Shown piece after piece: positions 56,901 through 63,960 of a DNA stretch of 64,000 nt (the stretch's first letter is position 1; the number at the start of each line of letters is the position of its first letter). The notes beneath the pieces are model-generated. The model was not told where the DNA came from. It saw only the letters and a list, made by a program, of their open reading frames with translations, and ran no database searches. Both the position numbers and the translations under genes were made by a program. Origin of the DNA: Flexibacter flexilis DSM 6793 (lineage in GTDB: Bacteria > Bacteroidota > Bacteroidia > Cytophagales > Flexibacteraceae); contig NZ_FOLE01000009.1 of assembly GCF_900112255.1 (NCBI RefSeq), positions 140,082 through 204,081 of the forward strand. The letters run 5' to 3'.

Positions 56901-57950
56901 AATGGCTCGGCGGCTTCGTCAGGCAATGCCCTTAGCTATGTAAATGGTATTATGAAGAAAATAGGCAATACGGCCTTTACATTCCCTGTGGGTGCGGGTG
57001 GTTACTGGGCGCGTTTGGGTATGATCCCTGTTTCGGGTTATGCCACTACCACAGAATTTACTTGTCAATATTATGCCTCAGCTCCCGCAAACAATGCTAA
57101 TGCTGCGTATATGAATCCAGGTATTACTTATGCCAGTGGTGTAGAATATTGGGATTTGAAACGTGTTACAGCAGCAGGACCTACTTGTCAAGTAACATTG
57201 TACTGGGAAAATTCGGTGCGCAGTGATTTGAACTCTTCAGCTCCTTCAGACTTGGTGGTGGCGCATTTCTCTTCATCTACCAACAAGTGGGGTTCGCAAG
57301 GAGGTTCGCCAGCTTCAATTCCGAGTGCGGGTAGTATTACTTCTACTTCTACGCTATCAAGTTTTAGCCCGATTACTTTTGGTTCTATTGCAGGGTTGCA
57401 GCCGTTGCCAATTCAGTTGCTTTCTTTTGACGCGCAGGCGCAAAATTCGGGTGAGGTTTTGGTAAAATGGATTACCGCTTCTGAGCTAAATAATCAAGCA
57501 TTTGTGGTGGAACGCGCTGCGGATGGTCGCAACTTTGAAGCCATCGGGACAATACAAGGTGCAGGAAATAGCCGCGAAACCCGTAATTATAGCTTCTTAG
57601 ATCAAAAGGCATTGCAAGCAGGCGCGTATTATCGCCTTAAACAAATAGATTTTGATGGCGCGTTTACTTATTCGTCTATCGTAAAGGTGAGCGGCTCAAA
57701 AGCTACTTGGGCGATGTATCCGAACCCTGTGGCCAAAGGCCAAATGGTTTGTGTAGAATTAGGTGCAGAAAATGTGCAGGAAGTAAACCTAACGGTTACA
57801 GATGCTTTGGGTAGGGTAATGCTTGAAAAAGTACTAATGACTCAAGGTCGCATTTTGCTCAATGATTTTGCAATATTGCCAGAAGGCGTGTATGTGGTAC
57901 GTGCAACTGCTGGCAACGAAACATTTATTCAAAAGCTTGTAATTCAATAA
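50916..57950 (+). CDS. Giant T9SS-exported repeat surface protein
   Basis: Encodes 2344 residues from ATG 50916. A signal peptide ends near GAQA; the mature start SYTWNGSVSSAWSNPSNW is a common head of Bacteroidota surface adhesins. Then come six large repeats: one A-type (about 51288-52241), four B-type (52242-53018, 53019-53795, 53796-54551, 54552-55313; 777, 777, 756 and 762 bases) and a second A-type (55314 to ~56248), plus a partial unit. Each is Asn/Thr/Gly-rich and probably a beta-helix (GGNTFNGLTTITNSG steps). The end has an FN3-like linker (LPIQLLSFDAQAQNSGEV) and a T9SS type A sorting domain from residue ~2268 (MYPNPVAKGQ). An adhesin or matrix role is inference. Confidence 0.9.
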   Translation: MKKMKLFHFFYVFFMLVSVGAQATSYTWNGSVSSAWSNPSNWTPNSGVPSATDDIVIVSAANVPQYNGVSGGCTNLTLTSGTLDLGSFAFTVSGNATFTLGTIKNGSFVVSGATTALFGSVGPIVFDCPVSITAQTMAVRNATFNNTVTLTKTGSSNDNSVGNNTFMGATTINNSGSGYFLFGSSSPDNFQGAVTVNNMGSSSVHLAYGSLGNTFGSTLTINQNSTGSTTNSIVSVGRGNNSSATIAGVTTFNGASAAAGSLIELGSGNGCNLQFNSAVNITQASTGTGDHDVSIANTSGTVVFNGAFTYINTSSGCNNSRFYIAESNSAGNVTFNGDFTYNSSSSAVASSYMRILRGNVAFNENIIVSSTATGAGTIGAYFGWTSTYTGIVTLASGKTVSIGADGFNRGTLKFENFKQLGATAQNITLTGTAALYSETNTVWNADVNFKAPQLYLNGATYNGVAILEKNGTTDNAGDGGNTFNGLTTITSSGSGSLRTGNLNADVFNAAVTFNNTGTHAMYIAYNHTGQTTTFASTATFNSNKTASMGSTAGFVIAESVGNVVFNGAVVFNVDGGGVESDIRLGNPAWATGISTLTFNDKLTVNVTNSNTITEVYLGFDKGICIFNEDVELTNTGGGRGIYFSSGSLSTCTLAAGKKVLIGAAGFNAGTLSIYRFMQVGSTAQAITLTGTASLILGTGSVWNGDVNFVSPQLYLSGATYNGVAILEKNGATDNAGDGGNTFNGLTTINNSGTGYLLTGYVNADAFNAAVTFNNTSAHAIYVAHNHTGQTTTFASTATFNANKTASTGSVMAFMIAESTADVVFNGDVVFNVDGGTIESDIRLGNPAWTGGVSTLIFNGKLTVNVTNSHPTTEVYLGYDKGVCNFNEDIELTNTGGSRGIYFSSGTLATCTLASGKKLLIGAAGFNTGTLSIYRFTQVGNTAQAITLTGAAVLVLGTSSVWNGDVNFVAPQLYLHGTIYNGVATLEKNGATDNWGDGGNTFNGLTTITNSGTGYLLTGGTNADAFNAAVTFNNTGAHAIYVAHRHTGQTTTFASDVVFNSNKTSIAGSSVAFFITEGNANVSFNGAVTFNILGAMRSDVRVGNNASANGTFNGKVTVNSNSSASTSITFGLSSPVIFNDNIEVTNTGLTNIAFGASSATSSAMLADGKTVTIGAAGFSGGSLSFIRFTQVGNTAQTLTLTGTALLTLGIASTWNANVDFKAPQLLLANTVYNGVTVLEKTGASDNHSSGGNTFNGVTTITNSGSGYLLVGGTNPDFFNAFTTFNNTGANAIYIAYSHSGQMTVFASDVVFNSNKTASTGSNTTFFITETAANIRFNGTVTFNILGAVRSDVRVGNGTGSVNTFMGKVTVNNSNTNASTVINLPINGTALFNDNIELTNVGGGVVPITFCNNASASATLADGKTITVGAAGFDSGTLNIYRFTQQGTTPQALTFTGTATLVVSTGTVWNGNVNFSAPNVYLSNTLYNGTSLISKTGSGANNSSGGNTFVGVSNIRNTASGIIRLANTAPDIFTTDFTADNVGSGSMELAYGSAGNVFGGTTTINNTTSGANPTSSIAVASGATATFAGTTIINNTPMGNSSTFHLGHNGATVTFNAPLTINHGATSLGSHDFYINSIGTGIYNADVVMNNTSTGGSNSRLYIGESSNSATTAFNGNFTFNNTSTATSESYLRILRGTAFFNGNINLTNTAIASASNGFLVGWSGYNGNAALADTKTFNVGTFNTGMIRLYRFTQLGTTPQNINLTGSARLEIGLAGYSSTMNGNLTSSVVDGAISLNGSTFNGSVSAITSGANSSMAFTSNIFNGAINYTSPSQRFTGNTFNGTVAITKTGTSNNDSNGGNIYNSSANFTVTNTGRLRLGSTAADDYNGNVTFLQNGTGLLLPAYTNASTFAGNISTIGSGNAITFSSSGGTVILDGAADQTWSGDVVKAPAVSRLTIATSNNSNLNLAVPLTISTTLTLTSGLINTSATNLLIMANGSAASSGNALSYVNGIMKKIGNTAFTFPVGAGGYWARLGMIPVSGYATTTEFTCQYYASAPANNANAAYMNPGITYASGVEYWDLKRVTAAGPTCQVTLYWENSVRSDLNSSAPSDLVVAHFSSSTNKWGSQGGSPASIPSAGSITSTSTLSSFSPITFGSIAGLQPLPIQLLSFDAQAQNSGEVLVKWITASELNNQAFVVERAADGRNFEAIGTIQGAGNSRETRNYSFLDQKALQAGAYYRLKQIDFDGAFTYSSIVKVSGSKATWAMYPNPVAKGQMVCVELGAENVQEVNLTVTDALGRVMLEKVLMTQGRILLNDFAILPEGVYVVRATAGNETFIQKLVIQ
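52242..55313 (+). repeat. Four tandem ~0.76-kb coding repeats
   Basis: The word TGGAATG recurs at 52242, 53019, 53796, 54552 and 55314, marking units of 777, 777, 756 and 762 bases. All lengths are multiples of three. Units 1 and 2 are the most alike; units 3 and 4 share a different second half (NILGA.RSDVRVGN in place of NVDGG..ESDIRLGN). Confidence 0.9.
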
Positions 57951-57973
57951 TTATAAGTTAATTATTACTTCAA

Positions 57974-58025
57974 AAAGGTCTGTTATATTGTTGCGTTTGG
58001 TGGCGTGGCAATATAACAGACCTTT
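57974..58025 (+). terminator. Long hairpin after the surface protein gene
   Basis: A 17-bp perfect stem (57974-57990 with 58009-58025) has an 18-base G-rich loop. It ends in TTTG rather than a long T run, so termination may be partial. Confidence 0.75.
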
Positions 58026-58141
58026 GTTATATATAGATTTTTATTTTTATGATAAAAAAATAAATTATTTGTTAAGCGTAATATTTGTGAATATTTAGCA
58101 TAAAAAAGTATGATATAAATGGCTTTAATTGAAAGTATTTA

Positions 58142-58172
58142 TTGCTTTTAGATTATAAATGCTTTATTTTTG
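58142..58172 (+). promoter_or_regulatory. Promoter before the OmpA-related gene pair
   Basis: TTG at 58142-58144, 20 bases, then TATTTTTG at 58165-58172 fit the phylum consensus; the ATG at 58218 follows 45 bases later. Confidence 0.5.
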
Positions 58173-58217
58173 CCCCTCTTTAGCCCTGTACATCAAGTGT
58201 CTTAAATATGTAATATT

Positions 58218-58925
58218 ATGAAATTACTAAAAGAAATTGCTACAAATAATAAAAGAAATCGCTTTTTCTTTACAAAACCCCTGACCATTGCAGTGGGGTT
58301 GCTATTAGTTGTAACGCAGTCTTTTGCTGCCAACACACAAACGCAGGATTCATTGATAATAGCAGGTAAAGTATTTGATAAGGTATCGCAACATCCCATC
58401 AAAGCAAAAGTATATTATCGCGACATTCCCAATGGCAATATCATTGGCTTTTTGGATACGGAAGACAATACGGGTGCTTTTAGCATTGAGCTATATGAAC
58501 GCAACCAGTATGCCATTGAAGTCCAAGCAGCAGGCTATTTGTCTGGGTATGTGGTGGCTAATGCTACGGACGAAAACAATCATTCCTTTGCGCAGGATTT
58601 AGCTTTAGAGCCAATTCAAGCCAAACAAACAATTGATTTGCGCAGTGTTTCTTTTGGTGAAGATAATGAATTATTGGTGAGCTCTTATGACGAATTGGAT
58701 AGACTGGTTGCACTGCTTCAGCTAAATCCAACGCTTACCATTACCGTGGGCAACGGAGCAAAAGCCCCTGCGAGCTCCGAGCAACGAGATTTACACCTTA
58801 AAGCTCTTCGACATTTTCTTATCAAAAGAGGAATTGCTCGTGCACGTGTCAAACTTTTGCCAGATGCTTCTAAGCCAACATCAAGCACCGAACAAGTAGT
58901 AGAAGTAACCGTGCTTAAACCTTAA
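58218..58925 (+). CDS. Exported protein: carboxypeptidase-like domain plus degenerate OmpA-like domain
   Basis: Encodes 235 residues. A signal peptide ends near SFAA. Residues ~48-130 form a CarboxypepD_reg-like domain (IIAGKVFDKVSQHPIKAKVYY ... FSIELYERNQYAIEVQAAGYL). The last ~100 residues follow the OmpA C-terminal pattern (IDLRSVSFGEDNELL ... LDRLVALLQLNPTLTITV ... LKALRHFLIKRGIARARV). The GHTD motif is replaced by GNGAKAP, and the final NRRVE is absent. Peptidoglycan binding is therefore doubtful. It lies 36 bases before the intact OmpA-family gene and is likely co-transcribed. Confidence 0.72.
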   Translation: MKLLKEIATNNKRNRFFFTKPLTIAVGLLLVVTQSFAANTQTQDSLIIAGKVFDKVSQHPIKAKVYYRDIPNGNIIGFLDTEDNTGAFSIELYERNQYAIEVQAAGYLSGYVVANATDENNHSFAQDLALEPIQAKQTIDLRSVSFGEDNELLVSSYDELDRLVALLQLNPTLTITVGNGAKAPASSEQRDLHLKALRHFLIKRGIARARVKLLPDASKPTSSTEQVVEVTVLKP

Positions 58926-58961
58926 TTTTTTGCCAGCTATCAAAAACTAACGTGATTAGTC

Positions 58962-61205
58962 ATGAATAAAAAACTGTTACTCAGTATTGCTTGTTCTTGT
59001 ATTGGTTTTAATTTGGTTGCGCAAAAGGCTCACCAACAATGGGCTACTTCTGTTATTGAAGTTTCTTCGCAACTTTCCAAAACGCAATATAGTGCCGAAC
59101 AAGCACTCAAACGTCCTAATGTGTTGCCAGGTTATGGGGAAAACCCTAGTGCTTGGGTGCCAAGTGCGGGTGGTTTGGAGTATTTGAAAGTGGGGTTTGA
59201 TAAACCGACACAAGTTTGCCAAGTGGCCATTGCCGAGTCTAACTTCCCTGGTAGTTTATACCAATTGTTTTTGTACGACACGCAAGGCAAGGAATATTTA
59301 GTTAATACCTTTTCGGCCAAATCATTGGCCGCCAAAAATCGCTTATTACGTGTTTATTTTCCACTTACATCGTATAAAGTAGCTGCCGCCAAAATCGTAT
59401 TGGATGTGTCGCGTATGCACGACCAGCCAGCCATTGATGCGATTGGTATCTCGGATTCGCGCCGACCTATTGAATTAGAAATCACGCTTTCCGAAGAGAG
59501 TGAGCGTTATTTGTGGGCAGAGCATTTGGGCGAAGGGGTTAATAGTCCTTACCGCGAACACATGGCGGTGCTTACTCCTGATGGAAAAAATCTATACTTT
59601 AGCCGTCAAAATCATCCGAATAATATTGGTGGTACAACCGATGAAGATATTTGGGTTTCTACATTAGATGAGAAGCATAATGAATGGAATGCCGCTACTA
59701 ATATTGGAGCACCGCTTAATAATGCGTATCCAAACTTTGTTTGTGCTATTTCTAAAGATCAAAAAGATCAACCATTCTTTTTGTTGGGCAACCAATACAA
59801 AGAAGATGGCTCGATGACAGACGGAGCATCCACTTGTTCGCTTGCGCCACAAGGTTTTACCAAGCCTCAAAACGTTAATATTCCTGATCATCATAACTCA
59901 TCGGTTCATACAGATTATTACATGACTACCGATCATAAAGTATTGCTAATGGCCATTGAAAGTTTTGACGCAATTGGCGACCGCGATATTTATGTGAGTT
60001 TCAAAAAAGGAGACAACTCTTGGTCCGATCCCAAAAATTTGGGAAAAGACGTTAATACTGTAAGCGAAGAGTCGGCTCCTTTTATGGTGGCTGGTGATAA
60101 CACTACACTTTATTTCTCTTCAAAAGGACATAGTGGTTTTGGCGACAGCGATATTTTTATTACCCGCCGCCTCGACGATACTTGGGAGAAATGGTCTGAA
60201 CCCGAAAACTTAGGACCAGTACTTAATACGGCTTTTGATGATGCGTATTATTATGTATCGCAAGCTGGCGATTATGTTTATTATTCTCGTGGCGTTTCTA
60301 GCGAAGATGTGGACATTTTCCGTATTCCGTTTTTGCGCAATGCCGTACCTAAACCAGTAACTGCCGTTGCGGTGGTAAAACCAACGATGCCAATGACTCT
60401 GACAATCAATAAAGGTCGTGGCGAATATGTAGCTTATAAAGCTCCTACTATCGAAGAAGTGATTGCTAAAAATACAGGCGTGGATACGACAGGTAACGGC
60501 TCTTTGCTTACGCAAAAAACATTGGCTTTGGCAGACCAAACCACGACCCCAGATGCCAATGACCCTGTTACCAAAACGGCCAATGTTCGCAAAGCAGTAG
60601 ATGAATCTGGCGCAAGTACGGTGAGCAGTGGCAAATCTGGTATTAAAACAACATTACCTGACCCGAAAGCAAATCTTTTGCGTAGGGATAAAAATATTAG
60701 CAAATACAAAGTTCAAAGCGAAAACAACACTACGACTTCTGTCAATACCAACACGCCGTCTGATATGGAAATCACTATTACAGACAGTACAGAGTCAAAC
60801 TCAAACGTAGCAAAAGGTTCCTCTGGAGCTAAGAAGTCAACCAGAATCCCGCGTTCTGTGTTAGAGGAGTTCCGCCGTACGATGGTGGCGTTCTCTGTGG
60901 GAAAATCCTTAGTTCCTGAAGATATTAAGCCGCAATTGTCTAAGTTGGTGATTATTATGAAAAAGTATCCGTCTATTTCTATCGAGATTGATGGCCATAC
61001 CGACAACTCTGGTAATGCAGAATTAAACAAGAAACTCTCCGAGCAGCGTGCCGCAACTGTGAAAGCATATTTTGCAGAAAATGGCGTAAATCCTGATCGC
61101 GTTCGTTCGGTAGGTTTTGGTGAAGAGCGTCCACGTTTCAGCAACGAAACCAAAACGACACGTCAGAAAAACCGCCGCGTGGAGTTCGTGCCAGTTGTGA
61201 AATAA
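58962..61205 (+). CDS. OmpA-family protein with PD40 beta-propeller
   Basis: Encodes 747 residues with a signal peptide (SIACSCIGFNLVAQ). Residues ~20-165 form a beta-sandwich-like region. Residues ~180-460 carry PD40 propeller repeats (AVLTPDGKNLYFSRQN, DRDIYVSFKKGDNSWSDPKNL, DSDIFITRRLDDTWEKWSEPENL). A Thr/Ser/Asp-rich linker follows, then a complete OmpA_C domain with IEIDGHTDNSGNAELNKKLS and KNRRVEFVPVVK. The OmpA domain should hold peptidoglycan. Similar PD40-OmpA proteins occur in T9SS loci (PorE-type). It lies in the unit behind the giant surface protein. Confidence 0.87.
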   Translation: MNKKLLLSIACSCIGFNLVAQKAHQQWATSVIEVSSQLSKTQYSAEQALKRPNVLPGYGENPSAWVPSAGGLEYLKVGFDKPTQVCQVAIAESNFPGSLYQLFLYDTQGKEYLVNTFSAKSLAAKNRLLRVYFPLTSYKVAAAKIVLDVSRMHDQPAIDAIGISDSRRPIELEITLSEESERYLWAEHLGEGVNSPYREHMAVLTPDGKNLYFSRQNHPNNIGGTTDEDIWVSTLDEKHNEWNAATNIGAPLNNAYPNFVCAISKDQKDQPFFLLGNQYKEDGSMTDGASTCSLAPQGFTKPQNVNIPDHHNSSVHTDYYMTTDHKVLLMAIESFDAIGDRDIYVSFKKGDNSWSDPKNLGKDVNTVSEESAPFMVAGDNTTLYFSSKGHSGFGDSDIFITRRLDDTWEKWSEPENLGPVLNTAFDDAYYYVSQAGDYVYYSRGVSSEDVDIFRIPFLRNAVPKPVTAVAVVKPTMPMTLTINKGRGEYVAYKAPTIEEVIAKNTGVDTTGNGSLLTQKTLALADQTTTPDANDPVTKTANVRKAVDESGASTVSSGKSGIKTTLPDPKANLLRRDKNISKYKVQSENNTTTSVNTNTPSDMEITITDSTESNSNVAKGSSGAKKSTRIPRSVLEEFRRTMVAFSVGKSLVPEDIKPQLSKLVIIMKKYPSISIEIDGHTDNSGNAELNKKLSEQRAATVKAYFAENGVNPDRVRSVGFGEERPRFSNETKTTRQKNRRVEFVPVVK

Positions 61206-61227
61206 GTATTTTAGATTTTTAGCAATA

Positions 61228-61263
61228 AAAAAAGGAGGTCAAAATAAATTGGCCTCCTTTTTT
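61228..61263. terminator. Bidirectional terminator
   Basis: Arms 61228-61242 and 61249-61263 pair over 15 bp with one G-T pair, core GGAGGTCAA, with A and T runs at the ends. It lies between the convergent OmpA and S46 peptidase genes. Confidence 0.92.
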
Positions 61264-61267
61264 ATTT

Positions 61268-63418
61268 TTATTTAATATCTAATTCTTTAATCAAATGTCC
61301 TGCTCCCGCAAATTTGTCTATGATAAACAGCGTGTAGCGAATATCAAGCGTAATGTTACGGCATTGTTCGGAGTCGTACATCAAATCGCTCATTGTTCCT
61401 TCCCAACAGCGGTCGAAGTTTGTACCGATAAGTTCGCCGCGAGCATTTAGCACTGGGCTACCCGAATTGCCGCCAGTCGTGTGATTAGATGCAATAAAAG
61501 CCAACGGCATTTTGCCTTTTTCACCATAACGCCCAAAATCTTTTTTCTGATAAAGCTCTTTGAGTTTGGCAGGAACTACAAATTCATCTACACTCGGATT
61601 TTCTTTTTCCATCACACCGTCCAGCGTAGTTTGCACGCCGTAAGTAACCGCGTCGGCGGGTTGGTATGGTTTCACTTTTCCGTAAGCTACGCGCAAAGTG
61701 CTGTTTGCATCAGGATAAAACTTTTTATTGGGCTGCATTTCGCGCAAACCTTTTACATACAAACGGCTTTGCAACTCGATTTGCTGTGCAGTCTGTTGAT
61801 ACACAGGCAGTATGTTTTGGATATAATGGTCGTTGCACGATTTCCACAAGCTATAAAGTGGGTCATTTGTAAGAGCCGCCACATTCTTTTTGCGTAATTC
61901 ATCCCATAACTTGCTGGCTTTCTGCGGACTCACCAAATACGAATTGGCGTAGGCATAGTCAGCATATTTCCCGAAATCGCCGCCAAATTTTTCGGTAACA
62001 GTCTTGAATATCGCTGGATGATATTCTGGTTTAATGTCTTTGTAATAAGCCGACATACACACCACAAACAATTTTTTATCCGTTGGTTGGTGATAATCTT
62101 TGAAGAAATCTTCGGTTTGTTCTTTTATGATATTAAAGAAACGTTCAGGGTTTTTGGTCGTCGCGATACTGTCCGCAAATACTTTGTACGCCGAAGCATA
62201 GGCCAACACGTCCGCCGCAAAAACGGCATCACGCTGATAATCAACATTTAAAATGATTTTATCAATGGTTTGATACGCTTTTTCCAAAGAAGGCAGCACT
62301 TGCCCATATTCTGCGACACGTTCTGGCGTAGCATTTGCCCATTGCGTAAACTCTTTTTCTAAGGCTTGTTTTTTCTCAATAGCCTGTAAACGCTTTAGGC
62401 CTTTCAACTCGCCCGACCATTTTTTCCACGCATTCGCAATGTCCGATTGCTTGGCCGAATATTGAATACGAATCGTATCAGAAGAACGCATGGCCTCATC
62501 TATAATATTGAGACGTTGTGTGCGCAGTGCAATTTTGTAAGGATTTGATTTTTGGGTAATAATATTAAGCGCATACGAAGTCAAATACTCCTGTGTGCGA
62601 CCTGGGAAGCCCATCACCATCGTAAAATCATTGGTTTTGATGCCTTGCGTCGAGATGGTCAGACACTTTTTAGGTTTGTAAGGCACATTGTCTTTAGAAT
62701 AAGCTGCAGGTTTGTTGTCTTTGTCTGCATAAATTCTGAAAACTGAAAAGTCGCCCGTGTGGCGTGGCCAAACCCAATTGTCTGTATCGCCACCAAACTT
62801 TCCGATAGCCGAAGGAGGCGCACCCACCAAACGTACGTCTTTAAAAACCTCCGTAACGAACAAATAATATTCTGTACCATAAAAAAATGGTCTCACAAAC
62901 GAACTATAATGTGTTCCCTCTACGGCTTTCGCGCGAATCTTGTTTACGTTGGCCGTTACAATTTTCTCGCGTTCTTGTTCGCTCATGCCACGAGCTGTTC
63001 CTTCCAACACGGCTTTGGTTACATCTTCCATGCGCACTATTATAGTAGCGGTAAGGCCAGAGTTCGGCAACTCTTCTTGTTTGTTCATTGCCCAAAAGCC
63101 ATTTTTGAGATAATCGTGTTCTACGCTGCTGTGTGTTTGGATAGCGTCGTAGCCGCAATGGTGATTGGTGAGCAAAAGTCCTTCGTTAGAAATAATTTCG
63201 CCAGTACAGCCACCGCCAAACAACACAATTGCATCTTTAAGGCTCGATTTATTGAGGTTATAAATATCGTCGGCAGAAAGTTTCATGCCTTGCGCCTTCA
63301 TTTCTTTTTCGTTGAGTTGCTTCAAAAATAGCGGCAACCACATTCCTTCGTCGGCGCGAGATGTCAGAAACGTGCCCAATAATAGAATACTAAGCAGTAA
63401 TTTTTTTGTGTTAAACAT
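61268..63418 (-). CDS. S46 family dipeptidyl peptidase, DPP11-type
   Basis: Encodes 716 residues, the normal S46 length, with a signal peptide ending near SRA and the typical mature start DEGMWLPLFLKQLNEKEM. The catalytic His is in LLLTNHHCGYDAIQ, Asp223 in PRHTGDFSVFRIYA, Ser652 in GGNSGSPVLNARG. Arg670 (TNFDRCWEGT) lies 18 residues after the Ser. In characterised enzymes Arg at this place (Arg673 of P. gingivalis DPP11) gives Asp/Glu preference, while DPP7 has Gly. It releases dipeptides in the periplasm, feeding peptide uptake. A TATCTTTG -7 element precedes it. Confidence 0.93.
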   Translation of the reverse strand: MFNTKKLLLSILLLGTFLTSRADEGMWLPLFLKQLNEKEMKAQGMKLSADDIYNLNKSSLKDAIVLFGGGCTGEIISNEGLLLTNHHCGYDAIQTHSSVEHDYLKNGFWAMNKQEELPNSGLTATIIVRMEDVTKAVLEGTARGMSEQEREKIVTANVNKIRAKAVEGTHYSSFVRPFFYGTEYYLFVTEVFKDVRLVGAPPSAIGKFGGDTDNWVWPRHTGDFSVFRIYADKDNKPAAYSKDNVPYKPKKCLTISTQGIKTNDFTMVMGFPGRTQEYLTSYALNIITQKSNPYKIALRTQRLNIIDEAMRSSDTIRIQYSAKQSDIANAWKKWSGELKGLKRLQAIEKKQALEKEFTQWANATPERVAEYGQVLPSLEKAYQTIDKIILNVDYQRDAVFAADVLAYASAYKVFADSIATTKNPERFFNIIKEQTEDFFKDYHQPTDKKLFVVCMSAYYKDIKPEYHPAIFKTVTEKFGGDFGKYADYAYANSYLVSPQKASKLWDELRKKNVAALTNDPLYSLWKSCNDHYIQNILPVYQQTAQQIELQSRLYVKGLREMQPNKKFYPDANSTLRVAYGKVKPYQPADAVTYGVQTTLDGVMEKENPSVDEFVVPAKLKELYQKKDFGRYGEKGKMPLAFIASNHTTGGNSGSPVLNARGELIGTNFDRCWEGTMSDLMYDSEQCRNITLDIRYTLFIIDKFAGAGHLIKELDIK

Positions 63419-63457
63419 GATAAATGAATCTTTAATGATAAACTCTTATGATAAGGG

Positions 63458-63465
63458 CAAAGATA
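63458..63465 (-). promoter_or_regulatory. Candidate -7 element for the S46 peptidase gene
   Basis: The reverse complement reads TATCTTTG, fitting TAnnTTTG, about 40 bases before the ATG at 63418. Confidence 0.5.
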
Positions 63466-63622
63466 ACTTTTTCGTTTTGTTGGCCTAATCTGCGTGTTTT
63501 TCTTGCTTTAAAAGTCCTTTGTTAAAAACATTCATTATGTAATTTGCTGAAAATAAGGCTCTTGATAAATAAATTAAAAATAAGTTGTTGGAAAATTAGG
63601 AAAATAAGGAAAAAGGGGAGAT
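63466..63622. other. Non-coding leader region, A+T- and purine-rich
   Basis: No reading frame, hairpin or known RNA is seen here. It leads into the tandem promoter-like repeats that follow. Confidence 0.5.
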
Positions 63623-63623
63623 G

Positions 63624-63638
63624 TTTGCAGCCCGATAA
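63624..63638 (+). promoter_or_regulatory. First copy of the TTTGCAnCCCGAT element
   Basis: TTTGCAGCCCGATAA is the same sequence block as in the two promoters downstream, but without a TTTG at the expected -33 distance. It is probably a weak or decayed promoter of the same series. Confidence 0.4.
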
Positions 63639-63754
63639 AGGGGGAGGTGCTCGAACGAGGGCGTTTCTGGGTGGAGGCGAGAGAGCTTTATAATGTTGTT
63701 AGCTAACGAGTTATAGGGGGCGATAAAAAAACTCAAAAAATATTTGCGAAAATA

Positions 63755-63798
63755 TTTGGAGAATAAAAATAAAACGCTGACTTTTGCAACCCGATTAA
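63755..63798 (+). promoter_or_regulatory. Tandem promoter P1 of a probable rRNA operon
   Basis: TTTG (63755-63758), 20 bases, then GACTTTTG (63779-63786), with CAACCCGATTAA after it. The whole block recurs 159 bases downstream. Confidence 0.55.
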
Positions 63799-63913
63799 GG
63801 AAGAGCGGTTCTAATGAGAGCGGCTTTAAGTCTTGAAAGAAGGAAAAAGAGCTTGTGTTGAGCGATTGATACGAGTAGAGACTTGAAAAAACTTTAAAAA
63901 TTTTTGAAAAAGA

Positions 63914-63960
63914 TTTGGAAGTTAAAAAAAAGTTTCTGACCTTTGCACCCCGATTAAACG
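63914..63960 (+). promoter_or_regulatory. Tandem promoter P2 of a probable rRNA operon
   Basis: TTTG (63914-63917), 20 bases, then GACCTTTG (63938-63945), with CACCCCGATTAA after it. The spacing is the same as in P1. The window ends 40 bases on, before any 16S rRNA sequence, so the operon itself is inferred. Confidence 0.55.
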
